The notes below the pieces were generated by a model. It had not been told where the DNA came from, did no database searches, and saw nothing but the letters and a program-made list of their open reading frames with translations. A program made the position numbers and the translations under genes. A stretch of DNA of 64,000 nucleotides, taken from Dehalococcoidia bacterium (GTDB taxonomy: Bacteria; Chloroflexota; Dehalococcoidia; Lucifugimonadales; SHYT01). The stretch is taken from contig SHXZ01000008.1 of the NCBI GenBank assembly GCA_009693045.1, forward strand, positions 1 to 64,000, in the 5' to 3' direction. Positions 26,304 through 34,839 of the stretch are shown piece by piece (positions within the stretch are counted from its first letter, which is position 1; the number at the start of each line of letters is the position of its first letter).

Positions 26304-26780
26304 TTATTTGGCGGGCCGCTTTGGCACCAAGATCTTGCGACGGAAGGTGACGACCGTCTCGCCGCGCTGGTTCCAGCCACGCGTATCCACCGTCACGATG
26401 CCGCGGTCGGGGCGGCTGCCGGAGACGCGCGAGTCAACGACTTTGGACTCGGCGTAGAGGGTGTCGCCGTGGAAGACGGGCCCCACGTGCTGGAGCGACT
26501 CGGTTTCCAGGTTGGCGATGGCCTTGCCTGACACATCCGCCACGCTCATGCCGAAGACGACGGCGTAGACCAGTGGCCCGGCGACGACGCGCTGCTTGAA
26601 CTGGGACTGCTCGGCGTAAGCGGCGTCAATGTGGAGTGGGTGCTGGTTCATGGTGATGAGGGTGAACCAGGTGTCGTCGGCCTCCGTGATGGTGCGGCCC
26701 GGCCAGTGCTTGTACACGTCGCCGACCGTGAAGTCCTCCAAGTACCGACCGAAGCGGTCGCGGCCGTCGTAGGTTGTCAT
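26304..26780 (-). CDS. MaoC-family acyl dehydratase
   Basis: A 158-residue hot-dog-fold protein. It reads YLEDFTVGDVYKHWPGRTITEADDTWFTLITMNQHPLHIDAAYAEQ, the MaoC hydratase signature with the catalytic Asp/His in the NxxPxHxD segment, then VVAGPLVYAVVFGMSV and GDTLYAESKVVDSR. Members hydrate enoyl-CoA or mesaconyl-CoA-type substrates; single-domain mesaconyl-CoA hydratases belong here too, which fits the malyl-CoA lyase-like gene 7 kb away. ATG 26780 is chosen; eight residues upstream in the ORF are from a repeat. Confidence 0.85.
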   Translation of the reverse strand: MTTYDGRDRFGRYLEDFTVGDVYKHWPGRTITEADDTWFTLITMNQHPLHIDAAYAEQSQFKQRVVAGPLVYAVVFGMSVADVSGKAIANLETESLQHVGPVFHGDTLYAESKVVDSRVSGSRPDRGIVTVDTRGWNQRGETVVTFRRKILVPKRPAK

Positions 26781-26787
26781 AGTTCCC

Positions 26788-26820
26788 TCACCTAACCTCT
26801 CCAAGCGGGAGAGGAAGTTG
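26788..26820. repeat. CTCTCC/GGAGAG hairpin repeat
   Basis: A short hairpin (CCTAACCTCTCC-aagc-GGGAGAGG) directly upstream of the MaoC gene. It is one of about ten related hairpins in the window, listed where they are clearest. Confidence 0.55.
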
Positions 26821-26846
26821 CCGATTCTTCGTCGTGGAGTTTACCA

Positions 26847-27029
26847 CCTCGGCAGGCCCTCGGCAGGCCCTCGGCAGGCCCGGGGCAGGCCCGGGGCAGG
26901 CCCGGGGCAGGCCCGGGGCAGGCCCGGGGCAGGCCCGGGGCAGGCCCGGGGCAGGCTCGGAGCAGGCTCGGAGCAGGCTCGGAGCAGGCTCGGAGCAGGC
27001 TCGGAGCAGGCTCGGAGCAGGCTCGGAGC
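26847..27029. repeat. 11-bp minisatellite, about 16.6 units
   Basis: A perfect-period 11-bp tandem array of three homogenised unit types in blocks: CCCTCGGCAGG (three, the first with its leading base changed), CCCGGGGCAGG (seven) and CTCGGAGCAGG (six plus a partial). The units share GCAGG and differ at three positions. No stop codon occurs in any frame, which creates the long low-complexity ORFs in the track (GAGPGQARGRP and LRACSEPAPS); none has a credible start. The block order suggests two rounds of local expansion. It sits between the MaoC and RND genes. Confidence 0.9.
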
Positions 27030-27112
27030 TAAGCGAACGGGCTTCACAGAATGACACGATGCCGCGTCCAGGCCGTCCCAGTCATCCCGCTCAAGGCGTA
27101 TGGTATATGAGC

Positions 27113-29653
27113 CTAATGAACACTCGCAGGATCTGCGGATGCACTCGTGGGTACGGGGCGCCCCCGGTCCCGCCGCACAAGATTATATACGACCGGGATG
27201 ACCACCAGCGTCAGGAAGGTGGAGGTGATGAGCCCGCCTATCACCACGGTGGCAAGCTCGGCGCCGATGATGCCGGATTTGTCGCCGGGCAGGACGGCGA
27301 GGGGGAGGAGCGCGAAGACGGTGGTGAAGGCGGTCATAAGGATGGGCCGCAGCCGCGTGCGACCTCCCTCAACGAGCGCCTGGGAGACGGTCCGCCCCTG
27401 GGCGCGGAGCTGCTCCACGAACACGATGAGGACGATGGCGTTGGTGACGACCAGTCCGATGAGCATGAGGATGCCCATGAGCGCGGGCAGGCCGAGCGCG
27501 CGCTGGGTAATGGCGAGCGCTCCCAGCGCGCCAATGGAGGCCAGCGGCAGGCTGAAGATGATGATGAAGGGTGTGACGAAGGACCGCAGTGTCAGCAGCA
27601 TGACGAGCAGGACAAGGCCCACGCCCGTGGCCATGGCTATGCCCATCTGGGTGAAGACTTCGTTGATGTCCTGGAAGGCACCGCCGGTCTCTATCTCAAC
27701 GCCTGATGGCAACGGGAGCTGCGCCAGGATGCGGTTCACTTCCTGGTTGACGCGCTGGGTGTTCTCGGCGGTGATGGCGCCCGTGACGGTGACGGCGCTC
27801 CTGCCGTTGACCCGGACGATCTGCGTGGCGCTGGCATCCCCCGGCGTGACGGCGTCGGAGCGGACGTTGATGAGGCCGCCCACTCCCTTGATGGCCCCAA
27901 CGATCTGGTCGGCAGCGCTTGCGAGGGCGCCAGTGTCCTCGGCGAAGAGGGTGATCTGCACGGTGTTGCCCTGGGGTCCGCCGCCCTCCGCCTGAGCGAC
28001 GGTCACCTCACGCCCAGGGCCGGCAAGCTCCCTCCGGAGGGCCTCCGTGACCTGTTCCGGGTTGGCATCCTCGTGGAGGACGGCGAGAAGCCCCGCGCCG
28101 CCCGCGCCCGCGCCCAGCCGGAAGGGATTGCCGTCGCTTCCGACCGTCACCTGGTACGTCATCAGCGTGCCTTGCTCGCGCTTGGAGGCAAGGACCCGCT
28201 CAATCTCTTCTACCTGTTGCGTCATGGCCTCCCTGGCCGTGCCGGGAGGAAAGTTCACCTGCGCCGTGAGGACGCCCTGCGTGGAGCTTGGCAGGAAGCT
28301 CACGGGGATGACGCTGAGCAGCCCCAGGCTGCCCACGAAAAGCACGAGCGCAATGGCGATGGTGGCCAGCTTGTGGGCGAGCGCCCAGCGCAAGAAGGGC
28401 GTGTACACCCGCTGGAGCCTCGTCTCGCGCTCCGGTTCATCGCCACGCCGCTGGATGAGGAAGCTGCCGAGGACCGGCACGATAGTCAAGGCGACGAGGA
28501 GCGAGGCGAGGAGGCAATAGGTGACGGTGAGGGCGAAGGGAAAGAAGAAGCTGCCGATGATGCCGCCCATGAAGCCCAGAGGCGCGAAGACGGCGATGGT
28601 GGTAAGCGTGGAGCTCGTGATGGCGCCCGCCACCTCGCGGGTGCCGGCGAGGGCGGCCTGGAGCGCCTCCTCGCCGCGCTGGCGGTGGCGGTAGATGTTC
28701 TCCATGACGACGATGCTGTCGTCCACGACGCGCCCCACGGCTATCGCCAGGCCGCCCAGCGTGATGATGTTGAGGCTCATTCCCTGCAGGCCAAGGACGA
28801 TCAGCCCGCCCAGCAGACTGACCGGGATGGCGATGCCGCTGACGATAGTCGGACGCACGTTAAGCAGGAAGGCGAAGATGACCAGGACGGCGAGGATGCC
28901 GCCTAAAAACACCTCGCGGGTGAGTGTGCTAATGGAGTTCTGGATGTCCGGCGCCTGGTTGGCGATGGTGATGAACTGCACATCCGGGGGCAGGGTGGAC
29001 TGCGCCTCCCTTAGGCGCTCCATGATGCGAATCACGACCTCCACCGTGTTGGAGTCCGGATGCTTGATGATCGTGATGGGCAGGCTTGGCAGGCCGTTGG
29101 TGCGGGAGACCACCATGCCGGACTCGGAGCCGAGGGGCAGCTCCGCACTGAAAACGCCGGGCGTCTGCTGGAGCAAGGGAATGACCTGGGTGGAAAGGAT
29201 GCGGTGGAGGTCGGCGACGTCACGCTGGCCGATGGCGCTTAGCTCCAGGACGGGAAACTCGTCCGGGTTGACGCGCGCGACCCGAGGAGGCTGGACGCTC
29301 GGTGGGAGGGCCGACGCGCGCACCTTCTCGGCGACCACGCGCTCAACCCGCTTCATGTCCGTGCCGAAGTCAAACTCGGCCAAGATGAGGGAGAAATTCG
29401 GGGAGGTGATGGAGCGCACCGTCCGCAAACCCTCCAGGCCATGGGTTGTCTTCTCAAGCGGCTGGGAGACGTCCCTGAGCACCGTCGCCATGTCCGCGCC
29501 CGGGTAAAACGCGGATACAGTCACCAGGGGAAAGTCAACGTCGGGGAGAAGCTCAACCTGAAGCCTGCTCAGGGTGAAGGCGCCGCCGGCGATGATGAGC
29601 GCCATAATGACGAGCGTAGCAATGCGGGCGCGCAGGGCGAGTCTTGTGAACAT
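27113..29653 (-). CDS. RND-family permease lacking docking subdomains
   Basis: An 846-residue AcrB/HAE1-like transporter driven by proton flow. It keeps TM1 (12-29), TM2-6 from 248, and the proton-relay pair D311-D312 in GRVVDDSIVVMENIY. TM8-12 end with VTNAIVLIVFVEQLRA and GGRTRLRPILMTA. The two extracytoplasmic loops are about 217 and 220 residues, against about 310 each in AcrB. The first jumps from VFSAELPLGSE directly to VVSRTNGLPSLPI, exactly where the TolC-docking DN subdomain would be. No adaptor or outer-membrane channel is nearby, so it probably exports lipids or drugs across one membrane. Confidence 0.88.
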   Translation of the reverse strand: MFTRLALRARIATLVIMALIIAGGAFTLSRLQVELLPDVDFPLVTVSAFYPGADMATVLRDVSQPLEKTTHGLEGLRTVRSITSPNFSLILAEFDFGTDMKRVERVVAEKVRASALPPSVQPPRVARVNPDEFPVLELSAIGQRDVADLHRILSTQVIPLLQQTPGVFSAELPLGSESGMVVSRTNGLPSLPITIIKHPDSNTVEVVIRIMERLREAQSTLPPDVQFITIANQAPDIQNSISTLTREVFLGGILAVLVIFAFLLNVRPTIVSGIAIPVSLLGGLIVLGLQGMSLNIITLGGLAIAVGRVVDDSIVVMENIYRHRQRGEEALQAALAGTREVAGAITSSTLTTIAVFAPLGFMGGIIGSFFFPFALTVTYCLLASLLVALTIVPVLGSFLIQRRGDEPERETRLQRVYTPFLRWALAHKLATIAIALVLFVGSLGLLSVIPVSFLPSSTQGVLTAQVNFPPGTAREAMTQQVEEIERVLASKREQGTLMTYQVTVGSDGNPFRLGAGAGGAGLLAVLHEDANPEQVTEALRRELAGPGREVTVAQAEGGGPQGNTVQITLFAEDTGALASAADQIVGAIKGVGGLINVRSDAVTPGDASATQIVRVNGRSAVTVTGAITAENTQRVNQEVNRILAQLPLPSGVEIETGGAFQDINEVFTQMGIAMATGVGLVLLVMLLTLRSFVTPFIIIFSLPLASIGALGALAITQRALGLPALMGILMLIGLVVTNAIVLIVFVEQLRAQGRTVSQALVEGGRTRLRPILMTAFTTVFALLPLAVLPGDKSGIIGAELATVVIGGLITSTFLTLVVIPVVYNLVRRDRGRPVPTSASADPASVH

Positions 29654-29904
29654 ACGAGTCTTGATTACCCCCCACGAAAACGCTTAGGCGATACGACGAC
29701 GTTGCTGCTGCGGAACAACAGGCTATGAGCGTGGAGTCGCCCTCCCGGACCTTTCGCCTGCGGGATCGGGGTGACAGAGGAAGGCGGATTCAGCATGAAA
29801 GAAGAAGGCAGTCTGTGAAACGTTGAGAGGTATGACCGTGGTTTGGACCTGACTCCAGCACGTTCCTGTTCGCTTAAGGCAGGCTCCCAGAGAAGGGGAA
29901 TCGC

Positions 29905-31065
29905 CTACTCCTTCTTGTACAGCCGCTCCAGCGCCCGCGCGATGACGATCTTTTGGATGTCGCTGGTGCCTTCGCCGACGATGAGCATGGGGGCGTCGCG
30001 GTAGTAGCGTTCGGCGCGCATGTCCTTCGTGTAGCCGTAGCCACCAAACGTCCGCATGGCGTCAATAACGACTTCTTGGCACATCTCGCTGGCAAAGAGT
30101 TTCGCCATTCCCGCTTCAAGGTCGCTGCGTTCACCGTGGTCCTTCTTCTCCGCCGCCTGCTTCACCAGCAGGCGCGCCGCCTCAATCTTGGTGGCCATGT
30201 CGGCGAGGCGCATGTGGACGGCCTGGTGCTCAAAGATGGGCTTGCCGAAGGCCTTGCGCTGAAACGAGTAGGCGATGGCGTCCTCAAAGGCCGCGCGGGC
30301 GAGGCCAACGGCGCGGGAGGCGACGTTGATGCGTCCCACTTCCAGCCCGCTCATCACCTGCCGGAAGCCATCGCCCTCTTTGCCGCCTACCAGGTTGGTG
30401 ACGGGCACGCGCACGTCGTCAAAGCTGAGGGCGACGGTGTCCAGGCCCTTGTAGCCAAGCTTTTCAATGTCGCGTTGGACCACCACGCCGGGGCTCTTCT
30501 GGTCCACGATGAGCGCGCTTATGCCACGGTGCGGCGGGTTGGCGTTGCGGTCGGTCTTGCAGAGCACGAGGTAGTAGGCGGCGCGGCGGCCGTTGCTGAC
30601 GAACATCTTGTTGCCGGTGAGGCGGTACTCGTCACCGTTCTTGAGAGCGAAGGTTTTGATGGCGGCGACGTCTGATCCCGCGTCAGGCTCTGTGAGCGTG
30701 AAGGCGAAGCGCTGCTTGCCTTCCACCATGATGGGAAGCCACTGCCGCTTTTGCTCCTCAGTGCCGAAGTTTTCGATGATGTACGAGACGATCACGTGAG
30801 TGTTGACGAAGCCCGCGACGCTCATCCAGCCTCGGGACAGCTCCTCAACCACAGCGGCGTAGGTGACGAAGGGCAGCCCCAGCCCGCCGTACTCGGAGCT
30901 GATGGTCATGGCGAAGACGCCCATCTCCGCCAGCTGGTCCACGAGAGCCGCGGGGTACTCGTTCTTGTGCTCCAGCTCCGTGGCGACAGGGATGACCTCC
31001 TTGTCCACGAAGCGCTTGACCTCGCGGATGATGACGGCGGACGCATCATTGGCAGCGGTGGTCAT
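29905..31065 (-). CDS. Acyl-CoA dehydrogenase
   Basis: A 386-residue FAD enzyme that makes enoyl-CoA. Motifs: FAMTISSEYGGLGLPFVTYA, RFAFTLTEPDAGSDVAAI (FAD and substrate site), GNKMFVSNGRRA, FGKPIFEHQAVHMRLADMATKI and FGGYGYTKDMRAERYYRDA followed by VGEGTSDIQKIVIAR, which carries the catalytic Glu. Chain-length preference is not readable. Next on the same strand, 99 bp downstream of it in the window order, come the ferredoxin and ligase genes that precede it in transcription, consistent with one acyl-CoA catabolic operon. Confidence 0.93.
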   Translation of the reverse strand: MTTAANDASAVIIREVKRFVDKEVIPVATELEHKNEYPAALVDQLAEMGVFAMTISSEYGGLGLPFVTYAAVVEELSRGWMSVAGFVNTHVIVSYIIENFGTEEQKRQWLPIMVEGKQRFAFTLTEPDAGSDVAAIKTFALKNGDEYRLTGNKMFVSNGRRAAYYLVLCKTDRNANPPHRGISALIVDQKSPGVVVQRDIEKLGYKGLDTVALSFDDVRVPVTNLVGGKEGDGFRQVMSGLEVGRINVASRAVGLARAAFEDAIAYSFQRKAFGKPIFEHQAVHMRLADMATKIEAARLLVKQAAEKKDHGERSDLEAGMAKLFASEMCQEVVIDAMRTFGGYGYTKDMRAERYYRDAPMLIVGEGTSDIQKIVIARALERLYKKE

Positions 31066-31082
31066 GGCTCGTTCACCTCGTC

Positions 31083-31156
31083 AGACCTCTCCCTCTTATC
31101 CCTCTCCCGAAAGGGAGGGAAGGGGGCACGGATTCTTCGCTTCGCTCAGAATGACA
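31083..31156. repeat. Hairpin repeat plus GATTCTTCGC-type repeat
   Basis: The spacer between the ferredoxin and acyl-CoA dehydrogenase genes is filled by a CTCTCCCGAAAGGGAGGG hairpin followed directly by GATTCTTCGCTTCGCTCAGA, two of the dispersed families side by side. Composite insertions of this kind recur in the window. Confidence 0.65.
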
Positions 31157-31163
31157 GTTGCGA

Positions 31164-31388
31164 CTACGCCTGCTCGTACAGCTTCGTGATCTTCACCGTC
31201 CCTGCGGGGCAGGCCTGGATGCACAGGTCGCAGAGGACGCACTCGTCCAGATTGTCCTCCACGATGCGGAGGCTCTGGTCTGCGTTCTGGGCGAAGATGT
31301 CCACCGGGCAGACCTCCACCAGCTTCTTGGCGAGGTCGGCCCGCCGAGCAACCGAGGGGTCTACCTCCACGCGGATGAACATGGGCAT
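31164..31388 (-). CDS. Ferredoxin-like 4Fe-4S protein
   Basis: A 74-residue protein with one clear cluster motif, CVLCDLCIQACP, and an upstream VCPVDIF that keeps only part of a second motif. This single-cluster arrangement resembles FixX-like ferredoxins that pass electrons from acyl-CoA dehydrogenase/ETF-type systems. ATG 31388 lies nine bases after AGGAG and is preferred to GTG 31397. It lies between the SucD-like gene and the acyl-CoA dehydrogenase on one strand, so electron transfer from that dehydrogenase is plausible. Confidence 0.8.
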   Translation of the reverse strand: MPMFIRVEVDPSVARRADLAKKLVEVCPVDIFAQNADQSLRIVEDNLDECVLCDLCIQACPAGTVKITKLYEQA

Positions 31389-31484
31389 GGCACGCACTCC
31401 TATTCTTGGGATGTCTCCTCGTGAGACGGTCAGAGAGGCGTTGTTTCCTCGGCGGTTACGTCCTTCATTGGGAACGGGCGGGGA

Positions 31485-31510
31485 GATTCCTCGCTCCGCT
31501 CAGAATGGCG
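31485..31510. repeat. Dispersed repeat GATTCCTCGCTCCGCTCAGAATGG
   Basis: Second exact-type copy of the element at 23867, placed between the ferredoxin and SucD-like genes. Confidence 0.7.
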
Positions 31511-31524
31511 AGTCAGACGCACTC

Positions 31525-32424
31525 CTATCTTGAGAGGCGCTCTTGGATCAAGCTCGGTATGGACTCGATTGACTCGGCGACAGTGATGCCTGCCTGCTGC
31601 ATCAGCCGGATCTTCTCGGTGGAGGTGTCTGCGCGTCCCTCCACGATGGTCCCCGCGTGGCCGAACCGCATGCCAGGCATCTCGTCCATGAAGCGGCCCG
31701 CCATGAACGCCACCACCGGCAGTCGCGACTTGCGGTGCGTCAGGTATGCGGCCAGCTGCGCCTCGTATGGCCCGCCTGGTTCGGAGTAGACGACGATGGC
31801 CTTGGTCTGGGAGTCGGCCTCAAAGAGGGGCATCAGCTCCGCGTACGTGCTGCCGATAATAGGGTCACCGCCGATGCTCACGGCGGTGCTGATGCCCAGG
31901 CCGGCCGCGCTCAGCGTGTTGCAAATCTCGGTGGTCATGCCGCCGCTGCGGGACATGACGCCGATGGAGCCGGCGACGAAGGCCTTGCGGGTCCCCTCGG
32001 CGGTGCCGCCGATGCCGCCCATCTTGGACTTCCCCGGCGAGATGAGGCCCAGACAGTTGGGGCCGATGACCCGTGAGCCCCGCAGCTTCGCGAACTCCAG
32101 GATCTCCGCCACCTCGCCTCGCGGGATGCGCTCGGTGACGATGACCACCAGCTTGATGCCCGCGTCAATGGCCTCCAACGCGGCGTCCTTGGCGAAGCCG
32201 GGAGGAACGGAGACCACGGCGCCGTCCACGCGCATTTGGTCAGTAATTTGTCGCACGGTGTCATAGACCGGCACGCCGTACACGTCGCGGCCCTTGCGTC
32301 CTGGGGTCACGCCGCCCACCACCTTGGCGCCGTAGTCCTTGCACTCCCTGGTCATGTTCACGGCTTCTCGCCCCGTGATGCCCTGAATGATGAAGGTGGT
32401 GCTGCCATCAATAAGAACGGACAT
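31525..32424 (-). CDS. Succinate/malate-CoA ligase alpha subunit (SucD/MtkB-like)
   Basis: A 299-residue alpha subunit of an NDP-forming acid-CoA ligase. TTFIIQGITGREAVNMTRECKDYG (CoA-binding Rossmann), VVSVPPGFAKDAALEAIDAG, VIGPNCLGLISPG and VMSRSGGMTTEICNTLS are present, and the phosphohistidine lies in MRFGHAGTIVEG. The adjacent beta subunit completes the enzyme. Because a malyl-CoA-lyase-like gene follows upstream in the same operon, malate-CoA ligase (MtkAB) is as likely as succinyl-CoA synthetase; the residues that discriminate are not readable by eye. Confidence 0.88.
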   Translation of the reverse strand: MSVLIDGSTTFIIQGITGREAVNMTRECKDYGAKVVGGVTPGRKGRDVYGVPVYDTVRQITDQMRVDGAVVSVPPGFAKDAALEAIDAGIKLVVIVTERIPRGEVAEILEFAKLRGSRVIGPNCLGLISPGKSKMGGIGGTAEGTRKAFVAGSIGVMSRSGGMTTEICNTLSAAGLGISTAVSIGGDPIIGSTYAELMPLFEADSQTKAIVVYSEPGGPYEAQLAAYLTHRKSRLPVVAFMAGRFMDEMPGMRFGHAGTIVEGRADTSTEKIRLMQQAGITVAESIESIPSLIQERLSR

Positions 32425-32425
32425 G

Positions 32426-33631
32426 CTATCTCCCCCGCATATTGACTACAGCGCGGCGGGCGGCCTCGTCCATGGACACACTCCGGTCGCCATACTCCAC
32501 GCCGTACTTCCTCAGAATTCTGGCTCCTTCATCTTCCCAGGAGCCTGGGATGCGAAAGAAGGTGATCTTGTCCTTCGGCTGATAGCCCGCCTCAATCACC
32601 CCCTTGATAACACCACGGGCCATGATGTCCACGCGGGTGTTGCTCACCACGTTCATCATCACGGCGATCTTTTCCACACCCGGCTTGGACAGGATGAGCT
32701 TGGTGAGCTCGCACGCCTTTCGGACGCTGGGGTTGCCGCCGATCTCGCAGTAGTTTGCGGGCCTGCCGCCGTGCTTGCGGACGGCGTCCAGCAGCGTCAG
32801 GCTACCGCCGCCAGCGCCGATGATGAGGCCCAGGTCGCCGTCAAACTCAATGACATGCCCGGCGACGCCCTTGTTGTCCAGGGCGTCAACCTGGGCGCCG
32901 CGAATCTCAAAGGGGGTGGGAGGACGCGCCTGGCGGGTCTCCTCGCGGCCCACGCCGAGCTCCTGGAGCAGGCGGGTGTGGCGGTCGCGGGCCTCCTCTT
33001 CCATGTCCAGGTGGCAGTCCAGGCAGAGGAAGTTGCCGTCTTCAAGCTCGCAGAGGGGATTGATCTCCGCCAGGGTGAGGTTATATTGGAGGAACAGGCG
33101 CACCAGGCGGGTCAGGATGGGGGTCAGGCGGCTGAGCTGGTTCCCGGTGATGCCCAGGGAAGCAACGACGTTCTTGGCCTGGTAGTCGGAGAAGGGTTCA
33201 AGGACGGAGAAGTGGGCGCGGGCGACGTGCTCGGGGTGCTGCTCCGCGACCTGCTCAATGTCGATGCCGCCCATGTCGCTGAAGATCAGCACGGGGCGCT
33301 TTGCCAGCGCGTCGTAGATGACGCCCGCGTAGAACTCCTTGCGCACAGGCGCCTTTGCCTCCACCAGCACCGAGCGCGGACGCTGGCCGTTGATGGCCAG
33401 GGCGAGGATCGCCCCGGCTTCCCGCCGTGCTTCCTGGGGAGAGCCGGCGAAGCGTATGCCGCCCGCCTTCATGCGCCCGCCGGAGAGGACCTGAGACTTG
33501 AGGACCACGGTGCCCGCGATCTGGCCGGCGATTTGCTCCGCCTCCTCCGGTGTCTTGGCGTTGCCGCTCTTGGGCAGCGGAAGTCCCTGCCTTCCCAGGA
33601 GGGTTTTCGCCTCGTGCTCGTAAAACCGCAT
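32426..33631 (-). CDS. Succinate/malate-CoA ligase beta subunit (SucC/MtkA-like)
   Basis: A 401-residue ATP-grasp beta subunit. The N-terminus reads MRFYEHEAKTLLGRQGLPLPKSG, then VLKSQVLSGGRMKAGGI, VEAKAPVRKEFYAGVI, LAEINPLCELEDGNFLCLDCHLDM and LIIGAGGGSLTLLDAVRKHGG with CEIGGNPSVRKACEL. It ends one base before the alpha subunit starts, so the two are translated together. Cys-rich CLDCHL replaces the common ALDAKI segment. Substrate could be succinate or malate (see the alpha subunit). Confidence 0.87.
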   Translation of the reverse strand: MRFYEHEAKTLLGRQGLPLPKSGNAKTPEEAEQIAGQIAGTVVLKSQVLSGGRMKAGGIRFAGSPQEARREAGAILALAINGQRPRSVLVEAKAPVRKEFYAGVIYDALAKRPVLIFSDMGGIDIEQVAEQHPEHVARAHFSVLEPFSDYQAKNVVASLGITGNQLSRLTPILTRLVRLFLQYNLTLAEINPLCELEDGNFLCLDCHLDMEEEARDRHTRLLQELGVGREETRQARPPTPFEIRGAQVDALDNKGVAGHVIEFDGDLGLIIGAGGGSLTLLDAVRKHGGRPANYCEIGGNPSVRKACELTKLILSKPGVEKIAVMMNVVSNTRVDIMARGVIKGVIEAGYQPKDKITFFRIPGSWEDEGARILRKYGVEYGDRSVSMDEAARRAVVNMRGR

Positions 33632-33651
33632 TCGTTGTCTCCTGGGGCGTC

Positions 33652-34680
33652 CTACGCCACGCGCTTCATCATCTGGAGGATGTCGTAGCCGCTGACCTGC
33701 CTAGACTTGGCGGCGACATCGGCCAGGTAGGCCGCGTCGACCTTGCCTGCCTGCACGCCCTTGGCCAGGTGCACGAGCATGCCTTTGATGACCGCCTCGT
33801 CCAGGAACTCTCCCGTCTCCGGGTACATGAGGGCGCCTCCGCCGTGCTGGTGGTAGTAGTCCACCGAGCCCTTGGCGGTCTTGATCTCCTCGTCCGTTGG
33901 CGTGAAGCACTCGTTGGCGATCTCCGCCTGCTGCGGGTGAATGATCCACGTGCCGTCCATGCCAAGGTTGGCCGCTCCCTGGTTCTTTTGGCGCAGCTCT
34001 TCTCGGAGGCGCTTCGCTTCCTCGGGCGGCGCGTCGCGGCGGATGATAGTGAGGAACGCGTTGTCAACCGCGTGCAGTCCCGCAGCCTTGGCGGCGACCA
34101 CCACAGCCTGCTTGGTGTAGTGGAAATTCACGTTCTGATCCTTGACCATTTCCCGCACGCCCATCGCCGCCGAGAAGTCGGCAATGCCGAAGATGAGGCC
34201 CACCATGCGGTCAGACGCTGTGGCTATCTTGTACGCGTTGATCACCGCGAGCGGAGTCTCAATGAGCGCCTCAATCTGCACGCGGGTCTTCCAGCGGCCC
34301 TGCCGCTCCAAGGTGTCCAGCAGCCTGGAGAGGTGCATGATGTCTTCAGGTTCGTTGGCTTTCGGCAGGATGATGCCGTGGAAGCGGTCAGCGGCCCCCA
34401 GCATTATGGCTTCCAGGTCCCCAAGGAAGAACGGCGAGCGGATGTTGTTGGGCCGGATAACGACCACCTTGTGGCCAAAGTCTACGGTGTTGAGAGCCTC
34501 CACCATCGTCTTGCGGGATTGCTCTCCCTTGAACTCGTAGGGACAGGCGTCCTCAAAGTCGGCCATTACCAGGTCTGTCGGGGCCGCGGCGGCGTTCTGG
34601 TGCATCCGCAAAAGGTGACAGGGATAGGTCAACTCGGTCCGTGGGATGACGAACCGCCGGCCCCCTTCAATGATGTACAT
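33652..34680 (-). CDS. HpcH/HpaI (CitE-like) lyase, malyl-CoA lyase-like
   Basis: A 342-residue TIM-barrel lyase of the CitE/malyl-CoA lyase superfamily. LVMADFEDACPYEFK supplies the metal acid and the following basic segment, IIRPNN and IILPKANEPEDI line the barrel, QIEALIETPLAVINAYKIA carries the catalytic Glu, and MVGLIFGIADFSAAMG the second metal Asp. It would cleave malyl-CoA or methylmalyl-CoA to glyoxylate and an acyl-CoA. Position 20 bp upstream of the SucCD-like pair is the layout of malate-CoA ligase and malyl-CoA lyase in serine-cycle bacteria. Confidence 0.85.
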   Translation of the reverse strand: MYIIEGGRRFVIPRTELTYPCHLLRMHQNAAAAPTDLVMADFEDACPYEFKGEQSRKTMVEALNTVDFGHKVVVIRPNNIRSPFFLGDLEAIMLGAADRFHGIILPKANEPEDIMHLSRLLDTLERQGRWKTRVQIEALIETPLAVINAYKIATASDRMVGLIFGIADFSAAMGVREMVKDQNVNFHYTKQAVVVAAKAAGLHAVDNAFLTIIRRDAPPEEAKRLREELRQKNQGAANLGMDGTWIIHPQQAEIANECFTPTDEEIKTAKGSVDYYHQHGGGALMYPETGEFLDEAVIKGMLVHLAKGVQAGKVDAAYLADVAAKSRQVSGYDILQMMKRVA

Positions 34681-34765
34681 GCTCGCTCCTCTCGTTCTAA
34701 CGCGCTGCTCAACAGCGCGTTATTACAGCGGATTGGCCACGGTGCGCTTTGAACGTGAGATAAGC

Positions 34766-34799
34766 AATCTGCCCAGGGGATGAACCCTCTGGGCAGATT
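34766..34799. terminator. Strong stem-loop downstream of the MDR gene
   Basis: AATCTGCCCAG and CTGGGCAGATT form an 11-bp perfect stem around a 12-base partly paired loop, between the MDR gene and the lyase gene (both minus). No U-tract follows on the minus strand, so it may be a processing or attenuation structure rather than a classical terminator. Confidence 0.45.
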
Positions 34800-34839
34800 C
34801 TACACCAACCACCGAAGCAAAGACCAAGAAGCCGCGCCG

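Noticed and set aside
26847-27029. CRISPR array
   Set aside because: Units are 11 bp without spacers and no cas gene is present.
26834-27706. Long ORFs with GAGPGQARGRP-type repeats
   Set aside because: They result from a stop-free 11-bp minisatellite and antisense RND sequence; no start or family support.
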